From NCBI RefSeq assembly GCF_001500045.1, contig NZ_LQIX01000055.1, forward strand, positions 1 through 64,000: 64,000 bases of DNA, in the 5' to 3' direction. The DNA is from Mycobacterium sp. GA-1199. GTDB lineage: Bacteria > Actinomycetota > Actinomycetes > Mycobacteriales > Mycobacteriaceae. The first letter of the stretch is position 1, and every line of letters starts with the position of its first letter. A program made the translations under genes and the position numbers. A model generated the notes under the pieces. It worked only from the letters and a program-made list of their open reading frames with translations, ran no database searches and was not told the origin of the DNA. This document shows positions 1 to 8,959 of the stretch, one piece after another.

Positions 1-30
1 GCGTGTCGTATGCAAACACGCACGCTCGCG
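1..30. repeat. Dispersed intergenic stem-loop repeat, copy A
   Basis: A 30-base element just downstream of cobO. It contains the perfect inverted repeat GCGTGT (1-6) / ACACGC (16-21), followed by CGCTCGCG. Copies lie at 14429-14458 and, inverted and more diverged, at 48912-48942. All three sit directly 3' of a stop codon, which suggests a terminator or mRNA 3'-end stabiliser. The element may extend left of the window. Confidence 0.6.
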
Positions 31-58
31 CGGTCAGGGCGAGTAGCGCGAAGGAGGG

Positions 59-673
59 TCACCACTCGATGCCCTTCTGGCCCTTGCGGCCGACGTCCAT
101 CGGGTGCTTGACCTTGGTCATCTCGGTGACCAGATCCGCGGCATCGAGCAACTGCTGCGGGGCGTCGCGCCCGGTGATGACGACGTGCTGCCTCCCGGGT
201 CGCGAACGGATCGTCTCGACCACCTCGTCCACGTCGATCCAGCCCCACTTCAGCGGGTAGGTGAACTCGTCGAGCACATAGAAGTCGTGGCGTTCGTCGG
301 CGAGCCTCCGCGCGATCTCGGCCCAGCCGTCGGCGGCCGCGGCGGCGTGGTCCACCTCGTCGCCGTGTTTGCGCGACCAGGACCACCCCGACCCCATCTT
401 GTGCCACTGCACCGGCCCCCCGACGCCGTGCTCGTCGTGCAGCTTGCCGAGCTCGCGAAAGGCCGCTTCTTCACCCACCTTCCACTTGGCGCTCTTGACG
501 AACTGGAACACCGCGATGTCGAAACCCTGATTCCATGCGCGCAGCGCCATGCCGAACGCCGCGGTCGACTTGCCCTTACCCGCACCGGTGTGCACGGCGA
601 AGAGCGGAGCGTTGCGGCGCGCGCGGGTGGTCAACCCGTCGTCGGGAACCGTCAGCGGCTGACCCTGAGGCAT
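59..673 (-). CDS. cobO: Cob(I)yrinic acid a,c-diamide adenosyltransferase
   Basis: A 204-residue CobO/CobA-type corrinoid adenosyltransferase. It transfers the 5'-deoxyadenosyl group of ATP to cob(I)yrinic acid a,c-diamide in cytosolic cobalamin synthesis. The P-loop HTGAGKGKST lies near residues 26-35, and the ending VKHPMDVGRKGQKGIEW is typical of the family. The ATG at 673 follows the stop of the upstream chelatase gene by 13 bases. A longer in-frame extension to 889 only overlaps that gene and is not used. It is the last gene of the mqo > GNAT > chelatase > cobO series, and repeat copy A follows it. Identification is secure. Confidence 0.95.
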   Translation of the reverse strand: MPQGQPLTVPDDGLTTRARRNAPLFAVHTGAGKGKSTAAFGMALRAWNQGFDIAVFQFVKSAKWKVGEEAAFRELGKLHDEHGVGGPVQWHKMGSGWSWSRKHGDEVDHAAAAADGWAEIARRLADERHDFYVLDEFTYPLKWGWIDVDEVVETIRSRPGRQHVVITGRDAPQQLLDAADLVTEMTKVKHPMDVGRKGQKGIEW

Positions 674-686
674 ACGAAAACCCCTT

Positions 687-2534
687 TCAGGCGGCGGTGC
701 GGACGACGTCGGTGAGGCTGTCCGCCCGGAGTTGGGCCAGCCGCACCGCCGGGGCGCCCAGTTGTTCGGCGAGCGCTTCGGCCAAGCCCAGCCGCACATA
801 CGACGTTTCGCAGTCCACCACGACGGCGGCGGCGCCTTCGGCCACCAACCGCGCGGCGGCCGATCGCGTACGCCCCAACGGGTCGGCACCGCCGGTGGCG
901 CGCCCGTCGGTCAGCACCACCACCAGACTGCGCCGCGCGCGGTCGCGGGCCTTCTCCCGGATGACCAGGTCGCGGGCCGCCAACAGACCTTCCGCCAGAG
1001 GCGTCTTACCGCCGGTGTCGAAGCGGGCCAGCCGCCGGCTCGCGATATGCACCGACGACGTCGGGGGCAGCAAGACTTTCGCGGCGCGCCGGCGGAATGT
1101 GATGACGGCGACCTTGTCGCGCCGCTGATAGGCGTCGCGCAGCAGCGACAGCGCCGCGCCGCCGACCGCGGACATCCGGTCGCGCGCGGCCATCGAACCC
1201 GACGCGTCGACCACGAAGATCACCAAATTCCCTTCGCGGCCCTCCCGGATCGCGCGCCGCACATCACCGGGCTGCGGCCGGGGCGCTCCTGGCCTCCCTT
1301 GCCGCTCCACGGCCGCCAGCAGGGTGCCGAACACGTGCACACCGTGACCGGTCCGACCGTCGGACGTGGCCGAAATCGTCTTGCCGGTGCGATTACGCGC
1401 CCGCGACCGGCGACCGGGCGCCCCCTCGCCCACCCCGGGCACCACCAGTGAGCGGGTGCGGAACACCGCCGAGGGTGCGGCGCTCGGTCGTGAAACACCA
1501 CCCGAATCCCGTTGCGACGGTTGCCCGTCGCGGCCGTCACCCTCCGGCGATGACGCGCCACCGCCTGGCGGCTCGGGGTCGGGGTTCTCGTCGGTGGCCT
1601 CGTCGGCCTGGGCCATCGCGTCGTCGAGTTGGCCTGGGTCGAGGCCGGGATCGTCGAACGGGTCGCGGCGTCGGCGGTGCGGCAGCGCAAGTTCGGCGGC
1701 CACCCGGATGTCCTCCTCGGACACCACGTCGGCCCCGCGCCACGCGGCGTGCGCGACGGCGGTCCTGGCGACCACCAGGTCGGCGCGCATCCCGTCGACG
1801 TCGAACGCCGCGCACAGCGCCGCTATGCGACGTAATTCGCTGTCCGGCAACGAAACCGAATTGACCGACCTGCGGGCCGTCGCGACACGCCGTGCCAGCT
1901 CGGCGTCGGCTTCGGCGTAGCGCTGCGCGAACCCGGCGCGATCGGCCTCGTACGCCATACGCTGCCGGATCACCTCGACGCGCACGTCGACGTCGCGCGA
2001 TGCCCGCACGTCGACGGTGAGGCCGAACCGGTCGAGCAGCTGCGGACGCAGTTCGCCCTCTTCGGGATTCATCGTGCCGATCAGAACGAAGCGTGCCTCG
2101 TGACTGTGCGACACCCCGTCGCGCTCGACGTGCACCCGGCCCATCGCCGCGGCGTCGAGCAGCACGTCGACCAGATGGTCGTGCAGCAGGTTCACCTCGT
2201 CGACGTAGAGCACGCCGCCGTGCGCGCGGGCGAGGAGCCCCGGCGAGAACGCGTGCTCACCGTCGCGCAACACCTTCTGCAGGTCCAGCGAGCCGACCAC
2301 CCGGTCCTCGGTGGCACCTATCGGCAGTTCGACCAGCTGACCCGTAACGCCCGACGCCCCGTCTGCCGCGGCGGCCGTTTCCAGCACCTTGGCCAGCCCC
2401 CGCACCGCCGTCGACTTCGCGGTGCCCTTCTCCCCGCGGATCAGCACCCCGCCGATGTCGGGTCGGATCGCGCACAGCAGCAGCGCCAGCCGCAGACGGT
2501 CATGTCCGACGATCGCGCTGAAGGGATAGGTCAC
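687..2534 (-). CDS. Magnesium-chelatase-like AAA+/VWA protein (ChlI-ChlD fusion)
   Basis: A 615-residue protein joining an N-terminal AAA+ ATPase (ChlI type; Walker A GEKGTAKST near residues 34-42, Walker B LYVDEVNLL) to an acidic Pro/Gly-rich linker and a C-terminal von Willebrand A domain with the MIDAS motif DASGSM. It is the mycobacterial Rv2850c type. Placement beside cobO suggests metal insertion or corrinoid chemistry, but no cobN lies in the window, so the metal partner is unknown. The GTG start at 2534 overlaps the upstream TGA as GTGA, which indicates translational coupling. A longer N-terminal extension is rejected because it only overlaps the GNAT gene. Confidence 0.88.
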   Translation of the reverse strand: MTYPFSAIVGHDRLRLALLLCAIRPDIGGVLIRGEKGTAKSTAVRGLAKVLETAAAADGASGVTGQLVELPIGATEDRVVGSLDLQKVLRDGEHAFSPGLLARAHGGVLYVDEVNLLHDHLVDVLLDAAAMGRVHVERDGVSHSHEARFVLIGTMNPEEGELRPQLLDRFGLTVDVRASRDVDVRVEVIRQRMAYEADRAGFAQRYAEADAELARRVATARRSVNSVSLPDSELRRIAALCAAFDVDGMRADLVVARTAVAHAAWRGADVVSEEDIRVAAELALPHRRRRDPFDDPGLDPGQLDDAMAQADEATDENPDPEPPGGGASSPEGDGRDGQPSQRDSGGVSRPSAAPSAVFRTRSLVVPGVGEGAPGRRSRARNRTGKTISATSDGRTGHGVHVFGTLLAAVERQGRPGAPRPQPGDVRRAIREGREGNLVIFVVDASGSMAARDRMSAVGGAALSLLRDAYQRRDKVAVITFRRRAAKVLLPPTSSVHIASRRLARFDTGGKTPLAEGLLAARDLVIREKARDRARRSLVVVLTDGRATGGADPLGRTRSAAARLVAEGAAAVVVDCETSYVRLGLAEALAEQLGAPAVRLAQLRADSLTDVVRTAA

Positions 2535-2977
2535 GGCTTCAGCATAGGGACGTGCGGAATGCCGTCCTGCATGAACTCCTCTCCGTCGCGGACGAAGCCG
2601 AGGCGGGCATACATATCGGCCAGGTACGTCTGCGAGTCGATGCGGCAGGGATAGTCGCCCACCTCGGCCAGCGCGGCCTGCAGCAGCCGGGTGGTGTGCC
2701 CACGCCCGCGCGCCTCGCGTTTGGTGCACACCCGCCCGATGCGGAAACCCTTCTGCCCACCGGGATGCTCCTCCATCAGACGCAGCGTCGAAATGACCTC
2801 ACCGGTGGCGGTTTCCAGCCAGAAATGCCGCGTCTCGGCGAGCAGATCGCGGCCGTCCAGTTCGGGATACGGAATGGCCTGCTCCACGACGAAGACCTCG
2901 ACCCGCAGCTTGAGCAGTTCGTAGAGCGTTGCGGCGTCGAGGTCGCGAGACCAACTGCGGCGCAGCGCAACCGTCAT
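2531..2977 (-). CDS. GNAT N-acetyltransferase (ElaA-like)
   Basis: A 148-residue single-domain GNAT protein. The acetyl-CoA-binding segment RVCTKREARGRGHTTRLL lies near residues 82-99, and FVVEQAIPYPELDGRD is characteristic of the ElaA subgroup. The acetyl acceptor is unknown. The ATG at 2977 overlaps the mqo stop as ATGA, and its own stop overlaps the chelatase GTG start, so it is the middle gene of a coupled operon. The fold is secure; the function is not. Confidence 0.88.
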   Translation of the reverse strand: MTVALRRSWSRDLDAATLYELLKLRVEVFVVEQAIPYPELDGRDLLAETRHFWLETATGEVISTLRLMEEHPGGQKGFRIGRVCTKREARGRGHTTRLLQAALAEVGDYPCRIDSQTYLADMYARLGFVRDGEEFMQDGIPHVPMLKP

Positions 2978-4473
2978 CCCGTGGCCACCGCCGAGGACTC
3001 GTCAAGACGCAGCACCCGCGTTCCGTGCGACCACACCTCGTCGAACAGCGCCGGCTCGGACGACAACTCGTGTCCCAGCGAAGGCACCATGTCCTTGATC
3101 TTGGACTCCCACGCCGAATAGCGCTTGGCGAAACAGCGTTGCAGCACCTCGATCATCGCGGGCACCGCGGTGGAGGCGCCCGGGGATGCGCCGAGCAGCC
3201 CGGCGATGGTGCCGTCACCGGAGGTGAGCACGGTGGTGCCGAAGTCCAGCACACCCTTGCCGCTCTTACCGCAGATGACCTGCACCCGTTGCCCCGCCAC
3301 GTTGAGCTCCCAGTCCGATTCCGTTGCACTGGGCGCGAATTCGCGTAACGCTTCGATTCGCTCGGCATCCGACAGCATCAGCTGGCCCACCAGGTACCTG
3401 AGCAGTCCGAACTGGGTGAGTGCGACGTTGACCATCGACGCGACGTTGTTGAGCGTGATGGATTCGGGCAGGTCGAACACATCGCCCTGCTTGAGGAATT
3501 TCGGTGACCAGCCCGCGAACGGCCCGAACAGCAACCAGGACCGGCCGTTGATGACGCGCGCGTCCAGGTGTGGAACCGACATCGGCGGCGCGCCCACCGG
3601 AGGCTGCCCGTACACCTTGGCCCGATGCGCATTGGTCAGGCGCGAGACGTCCGTGCGCAGGAACTTGCCGCTGACCGGGAAGCCGCCGAAGTTCTTGGCC
3701 TCCTTCATGCCTGCCTTCTGCAACAGGTTCAACGCCCCGCCGCCCGCGCCGACGAACACGAAGCCGGCCCTGAGCTTGCTGGTGCGCCCGGTGCGTAGAT
3801 TGGCCAGTTTGAGGGTCCACGAACCGTCGGACTCCTGGCGCAGATCGCGTGCCTCGTGCCCGAAGTATGTGGTCATACCGCGCTGGGCGACGTAGCCCAG
3901 CAACTGGCGGGACAGGGCACCGAAGTCGACGTCGGTGCCCTGGTCGGTCCAGTTGAGCGCGACCGGTTCGGAGAAGTCGCGCTTTTCGGCCATCAGCGGC
4001 AGCCGCCGCGCGAACTCGTCCTCGTCCTCGATGTACTCCATGCGTGCGAACAGCGGGTTCGTCACCAACGTGTCGTAGCGGCGCCGCAGATACTTCACGT
4101 TGTCCTCGCCGTGCACGAAGCTCACGTGCGGGATCGGGTTGAGGAAACTGCGCGGATCGCTGATCAACCCGTTCTCCACCGCGTACGCCCAGAACTGGCG
4201 CGTCATCTGGAACTGTTCGTTGACGCGCACCGCCTTCGAGATGTCGATCGACCCGTCGGGCTGTTGCGGGGTGTAGTTCAACTCGCACAGCGCCGAGTGG
4301 CCGGTGCCCGCGTTGTTCCACGCATCGCTGCTTTCGGCGGCCGCCGCGTCAAGGCGCTCGATCAGTGTGATCGACCAGTCCGGCTCCAGCAGCCGCAGCA
4401 AGGCGGCCAATGTTCCGCTCATGATGCCGGCCCCGATGAGCACGACGTCGGTCTTCCTCGGTTCGTCAGACAC
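2974..4473 (-). CDS. mqo: Malate:quinone oxidoreductase
   Basis: A 499-residue FAD enzyme that oxidises malate to oxaloacetate and passes electrons to quinone at the membrane. The N-terminal dinucleotide-binding motif VVLIGAGIMSG is followed by the Mqo signatures NNAGTGHSALCELNYTP, RQFWAYAVENG and ALNWTDQGTDVDFGALS. The GTG at 4473 is chosen because it places VSDEPRKTDVVLIGAG at the N-terminus as in relatives, with a purine-rich GGGGGAA upstream. The longer reading to 4560 is not needed. It is the first gene of the coupled operon through cobO, so its promoter should lie in 4474-4654. Confidence 0.94.
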   Translation of the reverse strand: MSDEPRKTDVVLIGAGIMSGTLAALLRLLEPDWSITLIERLDAAAAESSDAWNNAGTGHSALCELNYTPQQPDGSIDISKAVRVNEQFQMTRQFWAYAVENGLISDPRSFLNPIPHVSFVHGEDNVKYLRRRYDTLVTNPLFARMEYIEDEDEFARRLPLMAEKRDFSEPVALNWTDQGTDVDFGALSRQLLGYVAQRGMTTYFGHEARDLRQESDGSWTLKLANLRTGRTSKLRAGFVFVGAGGGALNLLQKAGMKEAKNFGGFPVSGKFLRTDVSRLTNAHRAKVYGQPPVGAPPMSVPHLDARVINGRSWLLFGPFAGWSPKFLKQGDVFDLPESITLNNVASMVNVALTQFGLLRYLVGQLMLSDAERIEALREFAPSATESDWELNVAGQRVQVICGKSGKGVLDFGTTVLTSGDGTIAGLLGASPGASTAVPAMIEVLQRCFAKRYSAWESKIKDMVPSLGHELSSEPALFDEVWSHGTRVLRLDESSAVATG

Positions 4474-4654
4474 TCTCAGTTCCCCCGACTGGACTCGGTC
4501 TCTCGCGGCGGCCAGTGAAATCCGGCCCCGGTCATGGTCGATCATCAGGTTAGCCCGCAAACGGCGTTCTCAATCCCCGCGCGATCCCCGCCCGCACAAC
4601 CCGTCGGCCCCGCTTCACCCGGCGGCACGGGCAGTCGCGACTATCGTTGCTGTC

Positions 4655-5680
4655 GTGCTCGACTGGAAGCCAGACGTGCTGCCGGGCTACTGGCAGCACA
4701 CGATGGCCCTCGGCGCGGACCCGGACGGGGAGGGCGAGCTCGTCGCCACCCTGGTGCGCCGCGGCGAACCGGATCGGTCGGCCACGCGCGCGGTGCTGTT
4801 GGTACACGGCTTCACCGACTACTTCTTCAACACCGAGCTCGCCGACCACTTCGCCGGTCGCGGATTCGCCTTCTACGCGATCGACCTGCACAAATGCGGA
4901 CGGTCGTGGCGTGAGGGCCAGACGCCTCACTTCACCACCGACCTGGCCCGCTACGACGTCGAACTCGAGCGTGCACTCGACGTCATCGGCGCGGTGTCCC
5001 CGGCCGAGGTCCTGGTGTACGGGCACTCGGCCGGTGGACTCATCGTGTCGCTGTGGTTGGACCGGTTGCGTCGCGGCGGGCTGACCGGAGGCAAACGCAT
5101 CGGTGGCCTCGTGCTGAACAGCCCGTGGCTCGACCTGCAGGGACCGTCGATCCTGCGGGCCGCGCCGACGCGTGCCGCGCTGGGCGCCGTCTCGCGGGTG
5201 AGAAAGCGGCTGGTGGTGCGTCCGCCGAGCGAGGGTGGATACGGTTCGTCGCTGCACCGCGATTACCACGGCGACTTCGACTACGACCTGAAGTGGAAGC
5301 CCGTGGGCGGCTTTCCCGTCACCACGGGCTGGATCGCCGCGATCCGCCGCGGCCACGCGACACTTCACCGCGGTCTCGACGTCGGTGTGCCCAACCTCAT
5401 CCTGCGCTCGGACCGCAGCGTGCGCGAGGTCAGGAACCCTGACGCGATTCAGCGTGGCGATGCGGTGCTCGACGTCAGACAGATCGCCCGATGGGCGGGG
5501 TGCATCGGAAACCGGACCACGATCGTGCCCATCGTCGATGCCAAGCACGACGTGTTCCTGTCGGTACCCGACGCGCGGCAGGCCGCCTACGACGAACTGG
5601 ACCGGTGGCTGGATTGGTACCTCGACCCGGCCGCCCGCGGCTCCGCTGTCACCCGTTCCCCAGGAGGCTGGTCGTCATGA
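4655..5680 (+). CDS. Alpha/beta hydrolase (lysophospholipase-like)
   Basis: A 341-residue alpha/beta-hydrolase with the oxyanion segment VLLVHGFTDYFF, nucleophile elbow GHSAGG, and a late VDAKHDVFLS segment that supplies the catalytic His. It resembles mycobacterial Rv2854-type serine hydrolases and monoacylglycerol lipases; the substrate is unknown. There is no ribosome-binding site before the GTG at 4655, but a TANNNT -10 box (TATCGT, 4642-4647) ends 7 bases upstream, so the mRNA is probably leaderless. The stop overlaps the mtr start (ATGA), so the two genes are coupled. Confidence 0.85.
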   Translation: MLDWKPDVLPGYWQHTMALGADPDGEGELVATLVRRGEPDRSATRAVLLVHGFTDYFFNTELADHFAGRGFAFYAIDLHKCGRSWREGQTPHFTTDLARYDVELERALDVIGAVSPAEVLVYGHSAGGLIVSLWLDRLRRGGLTGGKRIGGLVLNSPWLDLQGPSILRAAPTRAALGAVSRVRKRLVVRPPSEGGYGSSLHRDYHGDFDYDLKWKPVGGFPVTTGWIAAIRRGHATLHRGLDVGVPNLILRSDRSVREVRNPDAIQRGDAVLDVRQIARWAGCIGNRTTIVPIVDAKHDVFLSVPDARQAAYDELDRWLDWYLDPAARGSAVTRSPGGWSS

Positions 5681-7092
5681 CGCACTTCGACATCGCGATC
5701 ATCGGAACCGGCTCGGGCAACTCCATTCTCGACGAGCGCTACATCGACAAGAAGATCGCGATCTGCGAGCAGAGTGTGTTCGGCGGCACCTGCCTCAATG
5801 TCGGCTGCATCCCGACGAAGATGTTCGTCTACGCGGCCGGTATCGCCGACAACGTCAGGGACGCGGCGCGATACGGCGTCGACGCGCACATCGACGCGGT
5901 GCGCTGGCCCGACATCGTCTCGCGGGTGTTCGGTCGGATCGACCCGCTGGCCGTCGCGGGAGAGAACTACCGCCGCTCCTCACCGAACGTGCAGGTGTTC
6001 TCCAGCCACACCAGGTTTGCGCCCACCCGGCCCGACGGCCGGTACGCGCTGCGCACCGACGACGGCGACGAGTTCACCGCCGACCAGGTGGTGATCGCGG
6101 CCGGATCCCGGGTGGTGGTGCCAGACGCGGTCACCGAATGCGGTGCGCCGTACCACACCAGCGACACGATCATGCGGATCACCGATCTACCCGAGCATCT
6201 CATCATCGTCGGCGGCGGTTATGTCGCTTGCGAGTTCGCCCACATCTTCTCGTCACTCGGCAGCCGCATCACGCTGCTGATCCGCGGCAGCAGCCTGCTG
6301 CGCGGCCACGACGACGAGATCGCGATGCGCTTCACCGACATCGCCGCCAAGAAGTGGGAAGTGCGCAACCATCACGAGCTCGTCGACGCGCACGAGGTCG
6401 ACGGCGGCGTCGAAGTCACCTGCCAGGACGGCTCGACGCTGCGCGGTGACGCGCTGTTGGTGGCCACCGGCCGCGTCCCCAACGGTGACACGCTCGACGC
6501 CGAGAACGCCGGAGTGAAGGTGACCGCGAGCGGACAGGTCGTCGTCGACGAATATCAACGCACAACGGCGCGCGGCGTTTTCGCGCTCGGCGACGTTTCC
6601 TCGGACTATCAGCTCAAGCATGTGGCCAACCACGAGGCGCGCGTGGTCAAGCACAATCTCCTGCAGGACTGGGATGACACGGACGCGCTGATGCCGGCCA
6701 ACCACCGTCATGTGCCGTCGGCAGTCTTCACCGACCCGCAGATCGCCAGCGTCGGATTGACCGAAAACGAGGCGCGCGCACGGGGTTTCCGGATGAGGGT
6801 CAAGATCCAGGACTACGCAGACGTCGCCTACGGATGGGCGATGGAGGACACCGTGGGTATCGCCAAGCTCATCGTCGACGACGACACCGGACTGCTCCTG
6901 GGCGCCCACATCATGGGCCATCAGGCGTCATCGCTGATCCAGCCGGTCATCCAGGGCATGGCGTTCGACCTGCCCGCGCAGGAGATGGCGCGCGGGCAGT
7001 ACTGGATTCACCCCGCGCTGCCGGAGGTCATCGAGAACGCCTTGCTGGCGCTGTGCGGTGAGCCCCCCTGGCCGCCCTCGCGACGGCACTAG
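5677..7092 (+). CDS. mtr: Mycothione (mycothiol disulfide) reductase
   Basis: A 471-residue FAD/NADPH disulfide oxidoreductase that regenerates mycothiol, the actinobacterial glutathione substitute. It has an N-terminal FAD motif IIGTGSGN, the redox-active pair in GGTCLNVGCIPTK (Cys39 and Cys44), an NADPH-binding motif IIVGGGYVACEFAH, the second FAD motif FALGDVSSDYQLKH, and the C-terminal interface HPALPEVIENAL with the catalytic His. An AGGAGG site at 5662-5667 precedes the ATG. It is coupled to the upstream hydrolase by a 4-base overlap and ends 3 bases from the convergent cbiO stop. Confidence 0.96.
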   Translation: MTHFDIAIIGTGSGNSILDERYIDKKIAICEQSVFGGTCLNVGCIPTKMFVYAAGIADNVRDAARYGVDAHIDAVRWPDIVSRVFGRIDPLAVAGENYRRSSPNVQVFSSHTRFAPTRPDGRYALRTDDGDEFTADQVVIAAGSRVVVPDAVTECGAPYHTSDTIMRITDLPEHLIIVGGGYVACEFAHIFSSLGSRITLLIRGSSLLRGHDDEIAMRFTDIAAKKWEVRNHHELVDAHEVDGGVEVTCQDGSTLRGDALLVATGRVPNGDTLDAENAGVKVTASGQVVVDEYQRTTARGVFALGDVSSDYQLKHVANHEARVVKHNLLQDWDDTDALMPANHRHVPSAVFTDPQIASVGLTENEARARGFRMRVKIQDYADVAYGWAMEDTVGIAKLIVDDDTGLLLGAHIMGHQASSLIQPVIQGMAFDLPAQEMARGQYWIHPALPEVIENALLALCGEPPWPPSRRH

Positions 7093-7095
7093 TCG

Positions 7096-7830
7096 CTAGC
7101 GGGCCGGCACCTCGAAGCCCCACGGCAGCTCCAGCCGGTGCGCGGCAAGCAGTTCGGCGTCGGCCAGGACATCGCGGATGGGGCCGTCGGCCACGATTAC
7201 GCCGCGGTCCATCACGACCGCCCGCTCGCACAGCAGGGCGGCGTAGGGCAGGTCGTGGGTGACGATCAGCATCGTGGAGTCCAGTGCGGACAATGTCTCG
7301 GCCAATTCCCGGCGGGCGACGGGATCGAGGTTCGCCGACGGTTCGTCGAGCACCAGGATGTCGGGCCGGCATGCCAGCACGGTCGCCAACGCCGCGCGGC
7401 GACGCTGGCCCGCCGACAGGTGGGTGGGGCTGCGGTCGGCCTCTTCGGTGAGCGACACCGTCTCCAGCGCTTCTCGCACCCGGTCGGCCAGCTCGTCGCC
7501 GCGCAACCCGAAGTTCGCGGGACCGAACGCCACGTCCTGTGCGACGGTCGGCATGAACAATTGGTCGTCGGGGTCTTGGAATACGAGGCCCACGCGCCTG
7601 CGCACATCGTGAAGTGTTTTGCGGGACAGCGCGACATCGCCGATCCGCACCGTGCCCGATGTCGCGGCGAGTACACCGTTGAGGTGCAGCATGAGAGTGG
7701 TCTTGCCCGCGCCGTTGGGCCCCAGCACGGCGATGCGTTCCCCGCGGGACACGGTCAGGTCGACACCGTCGAGGGCCACGTGACCGTCCGGGTACACGTG
7801 GCGCAGGCCCTCGATCGTGATCGCGTTCAT
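7096..7830 (-). CDS. cbiO: Cobalt/nickel ECF transporter ATPase
   Basis: A 244-residue ABC ATPase of the energy-coupling-factor class that powers Co2+ (or Ni2+) uptake with CbiM, CbiN and CbiQ. Walker A GPNGAGKTT lies near residues 37-45, with Q-loop region VFQDPDDQLF, ABC signature LSAGQRRR and Walker B ILVLDEPSANLD. The ATG at 7830 overlaps the CbiQ stop (TGATG). It is the last gene of the cbiM > cbiN-like > cbiQ > cbiO operon. The family cannot tell cobalt from nickel, but neighbouring cobalamin genes favour cobalt. Confidence 0.92.
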   Translation of the reverse strand: MNAITIEGLRHVYPDGHVALDGVDLTVSRGERIAVLGPNGAGKTTLMLHLNGVLAATSGTVRIGDVALSRKTLHDVRRRVGLVFQDPDDQLFMPTVAQDVAFGPANFGLRGDELADRVREALETVSLTEEADRSPTHLSAGQRRRAALATVLACRPDILVLDEPSANLDPVARRELAETLSALDSTMLIVTHDLPYAALLCERAVVMDRGVIVADGPIRDVLADAELLAAHRLELPWGFEVPAR

Positions 7831-8600
7831 CACAGCACCCACGCGGCCGTCGCAACCGCGACCGCGGCTACGGCCGGTGCCATCACGATCACCCACTGCG
7901 ACGCGACCGCCCGTGGTGGCGCGCCGATCACGGCCAGATCCGGTGCGTTGCCGTCGAACCCGCGCGACAGCATCGCGACGTAGACCCGCTCACCTCGTTC
8001 ATAGGACCGCAGGAACAGTGCGCCGATGCCCTTGGCGATCGCGCCCGCCTGGTGCAGGGCGCGCGGCGAATCGCCACGCGAAATGCGCGCCATACGCATC
8101 CGGCTCGTCTCGGCGGCCAGCAGGTCGACGTACCGAATCATCAGCACCAGAACCGACGTCGCGACCGCGGGCACTCCGAGCCGGCCTAGCGCGGTGGGCA
8201 ATTCGGTCGTCGAGGTGGTGGCGGCCAGAGTCAAGGCCGCCGCGACCCCGAGGGTGCCCTTGATGACGATGCCCCATGCCGCCCACAACCCGGCGACCGA
8301 GAGCTGCATCCCCGCAACGTCGATGCGCTCGCCCCCTTCGGCGAACGGCAGCAGCACGGCCAGGATGAGGAACGGCGCTTCGATCAGCATCCGCGGCAGA
8401 ACCCACCGCAGCGGAATTCGTGCCAGACGCCAGACGCCGACGACTATCGCGGCGTAGACGGCGAAGGGCCAGAACATCTCCCGCGGCGTCGCGACGACCG
8501 CGAGCACGAACACCAGAAGGCAGACGACCTTCACCTCGGCGGGGGCGCGGTGCACGACCGACTCGTCGTGCCTGTAGAGGGGATGAGCGCCCGCGCCCAT
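7830..8600 (-). CDS. cbiQ: ECF transporter transmembrane subunit CbiQ
   Basis: A 256-residue integral membrane protein with about five hydrophobic segments, the first near residues 24-60. It carries the CbiQ/EcfT coupling helix region with RISRGD (the Ala-Arg-Gly type motif) near residues 168-175. It couples CbiO ATP hydrolysis to metal capture by CbiM. It lies 2 bases after the cbiN-like stop and overlaps cbiO by one base. Confidence 0.9.
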   Translation of the reverse strand: MGAGAHPLYRHDESVVHRAPAEVKVVCLLVFVLAVVATPREMFWPFAVYAAIVVGVWRLARIPLRWVLPRMLIEAPFLILAVLLPFAEGGERIDVAGMQLSVAGLWAAWGIVIKGTLGVAAALTLAATTSTTELPTALGRLGVPAVATSVLVLMIRYVDLLAAETSRMRMARISRGDSPRALHQAGAIAKGIGALFLRSYERGERVYVAMLSRGFDGNAPDLAVIGAPPRAVASQWVIVMAPAVAAVAVATAAWVL

Positions 8601-8602
8601 GG

Positions 8603-8959
8603 TCAGCTAGATCCGTTGCGGTCGGTCACTTTGCGGCTGCGCGCAATCAGCCAGAACACCGATCCGGCGACGACAACCGTCGCGAGCACGCCGATGATCC
8701 CGGCGATCCCACCGGTGCCGTCGCGTCCACCGATCGCGTAGTCGGCGAGCGGGGACGACGCCAGGCTGTGTTCCTCGGCGTGCTGCGCGATGCACTGTCC
8801 GGTGAGTTCCTCGCCGCCGGCGGTCTCGACGACCTCGCACCCGCGCAGCGTCGTCGAGTCGAGCCCGTCAGGACTGGAACTGGCGAAGTACGACACCGCG
8901 CCGGCGATCAGCAGCGTGACGACCGCGAACACCGCCCAGAACTGCCAGCGCGACCTCAT
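8603..8959 (-). CDS. CbiN-like PDGLE-domain accessory subunit of the ECF metal transporter
   Basis: A 118-residue protein with two membrane helices (about residues 7-25 and 85-107) flanking an extracytoplasmic loop that starts with SSPDGLDS, the PDGLE-domain hallmark of CbiN and NikN subunits. The loop holds two Cys residues (41 and 56) that could pair. CbiN/NikN assists metal loading of CbiM/NikM. The ATG at 8959 overlaps the cbiM stop as ATGA, so it is translationally coupled. Confidence 0.85.
   Translation of the reverse strand: MRSRWQFWAVFAVVTLLIAGAVSYFASSSPDGLDSTTLRGCEVVETAGGEELTGQCIAQHAEEHSLASSPLADYAIGGRDGTGGIAGIIGVLATVVVAGSVFWLIARSRKVTDRNGSS

Noticed and set aside
687..2534. A bacteriochlorophyll-type magnesium chelatase.
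   Set aside because: No bch or chl pathway genes are present and mycobacteria do not make chlorophyll; the AAA/VWA fusion is the mycobacterial Rv2850c type near cobO.
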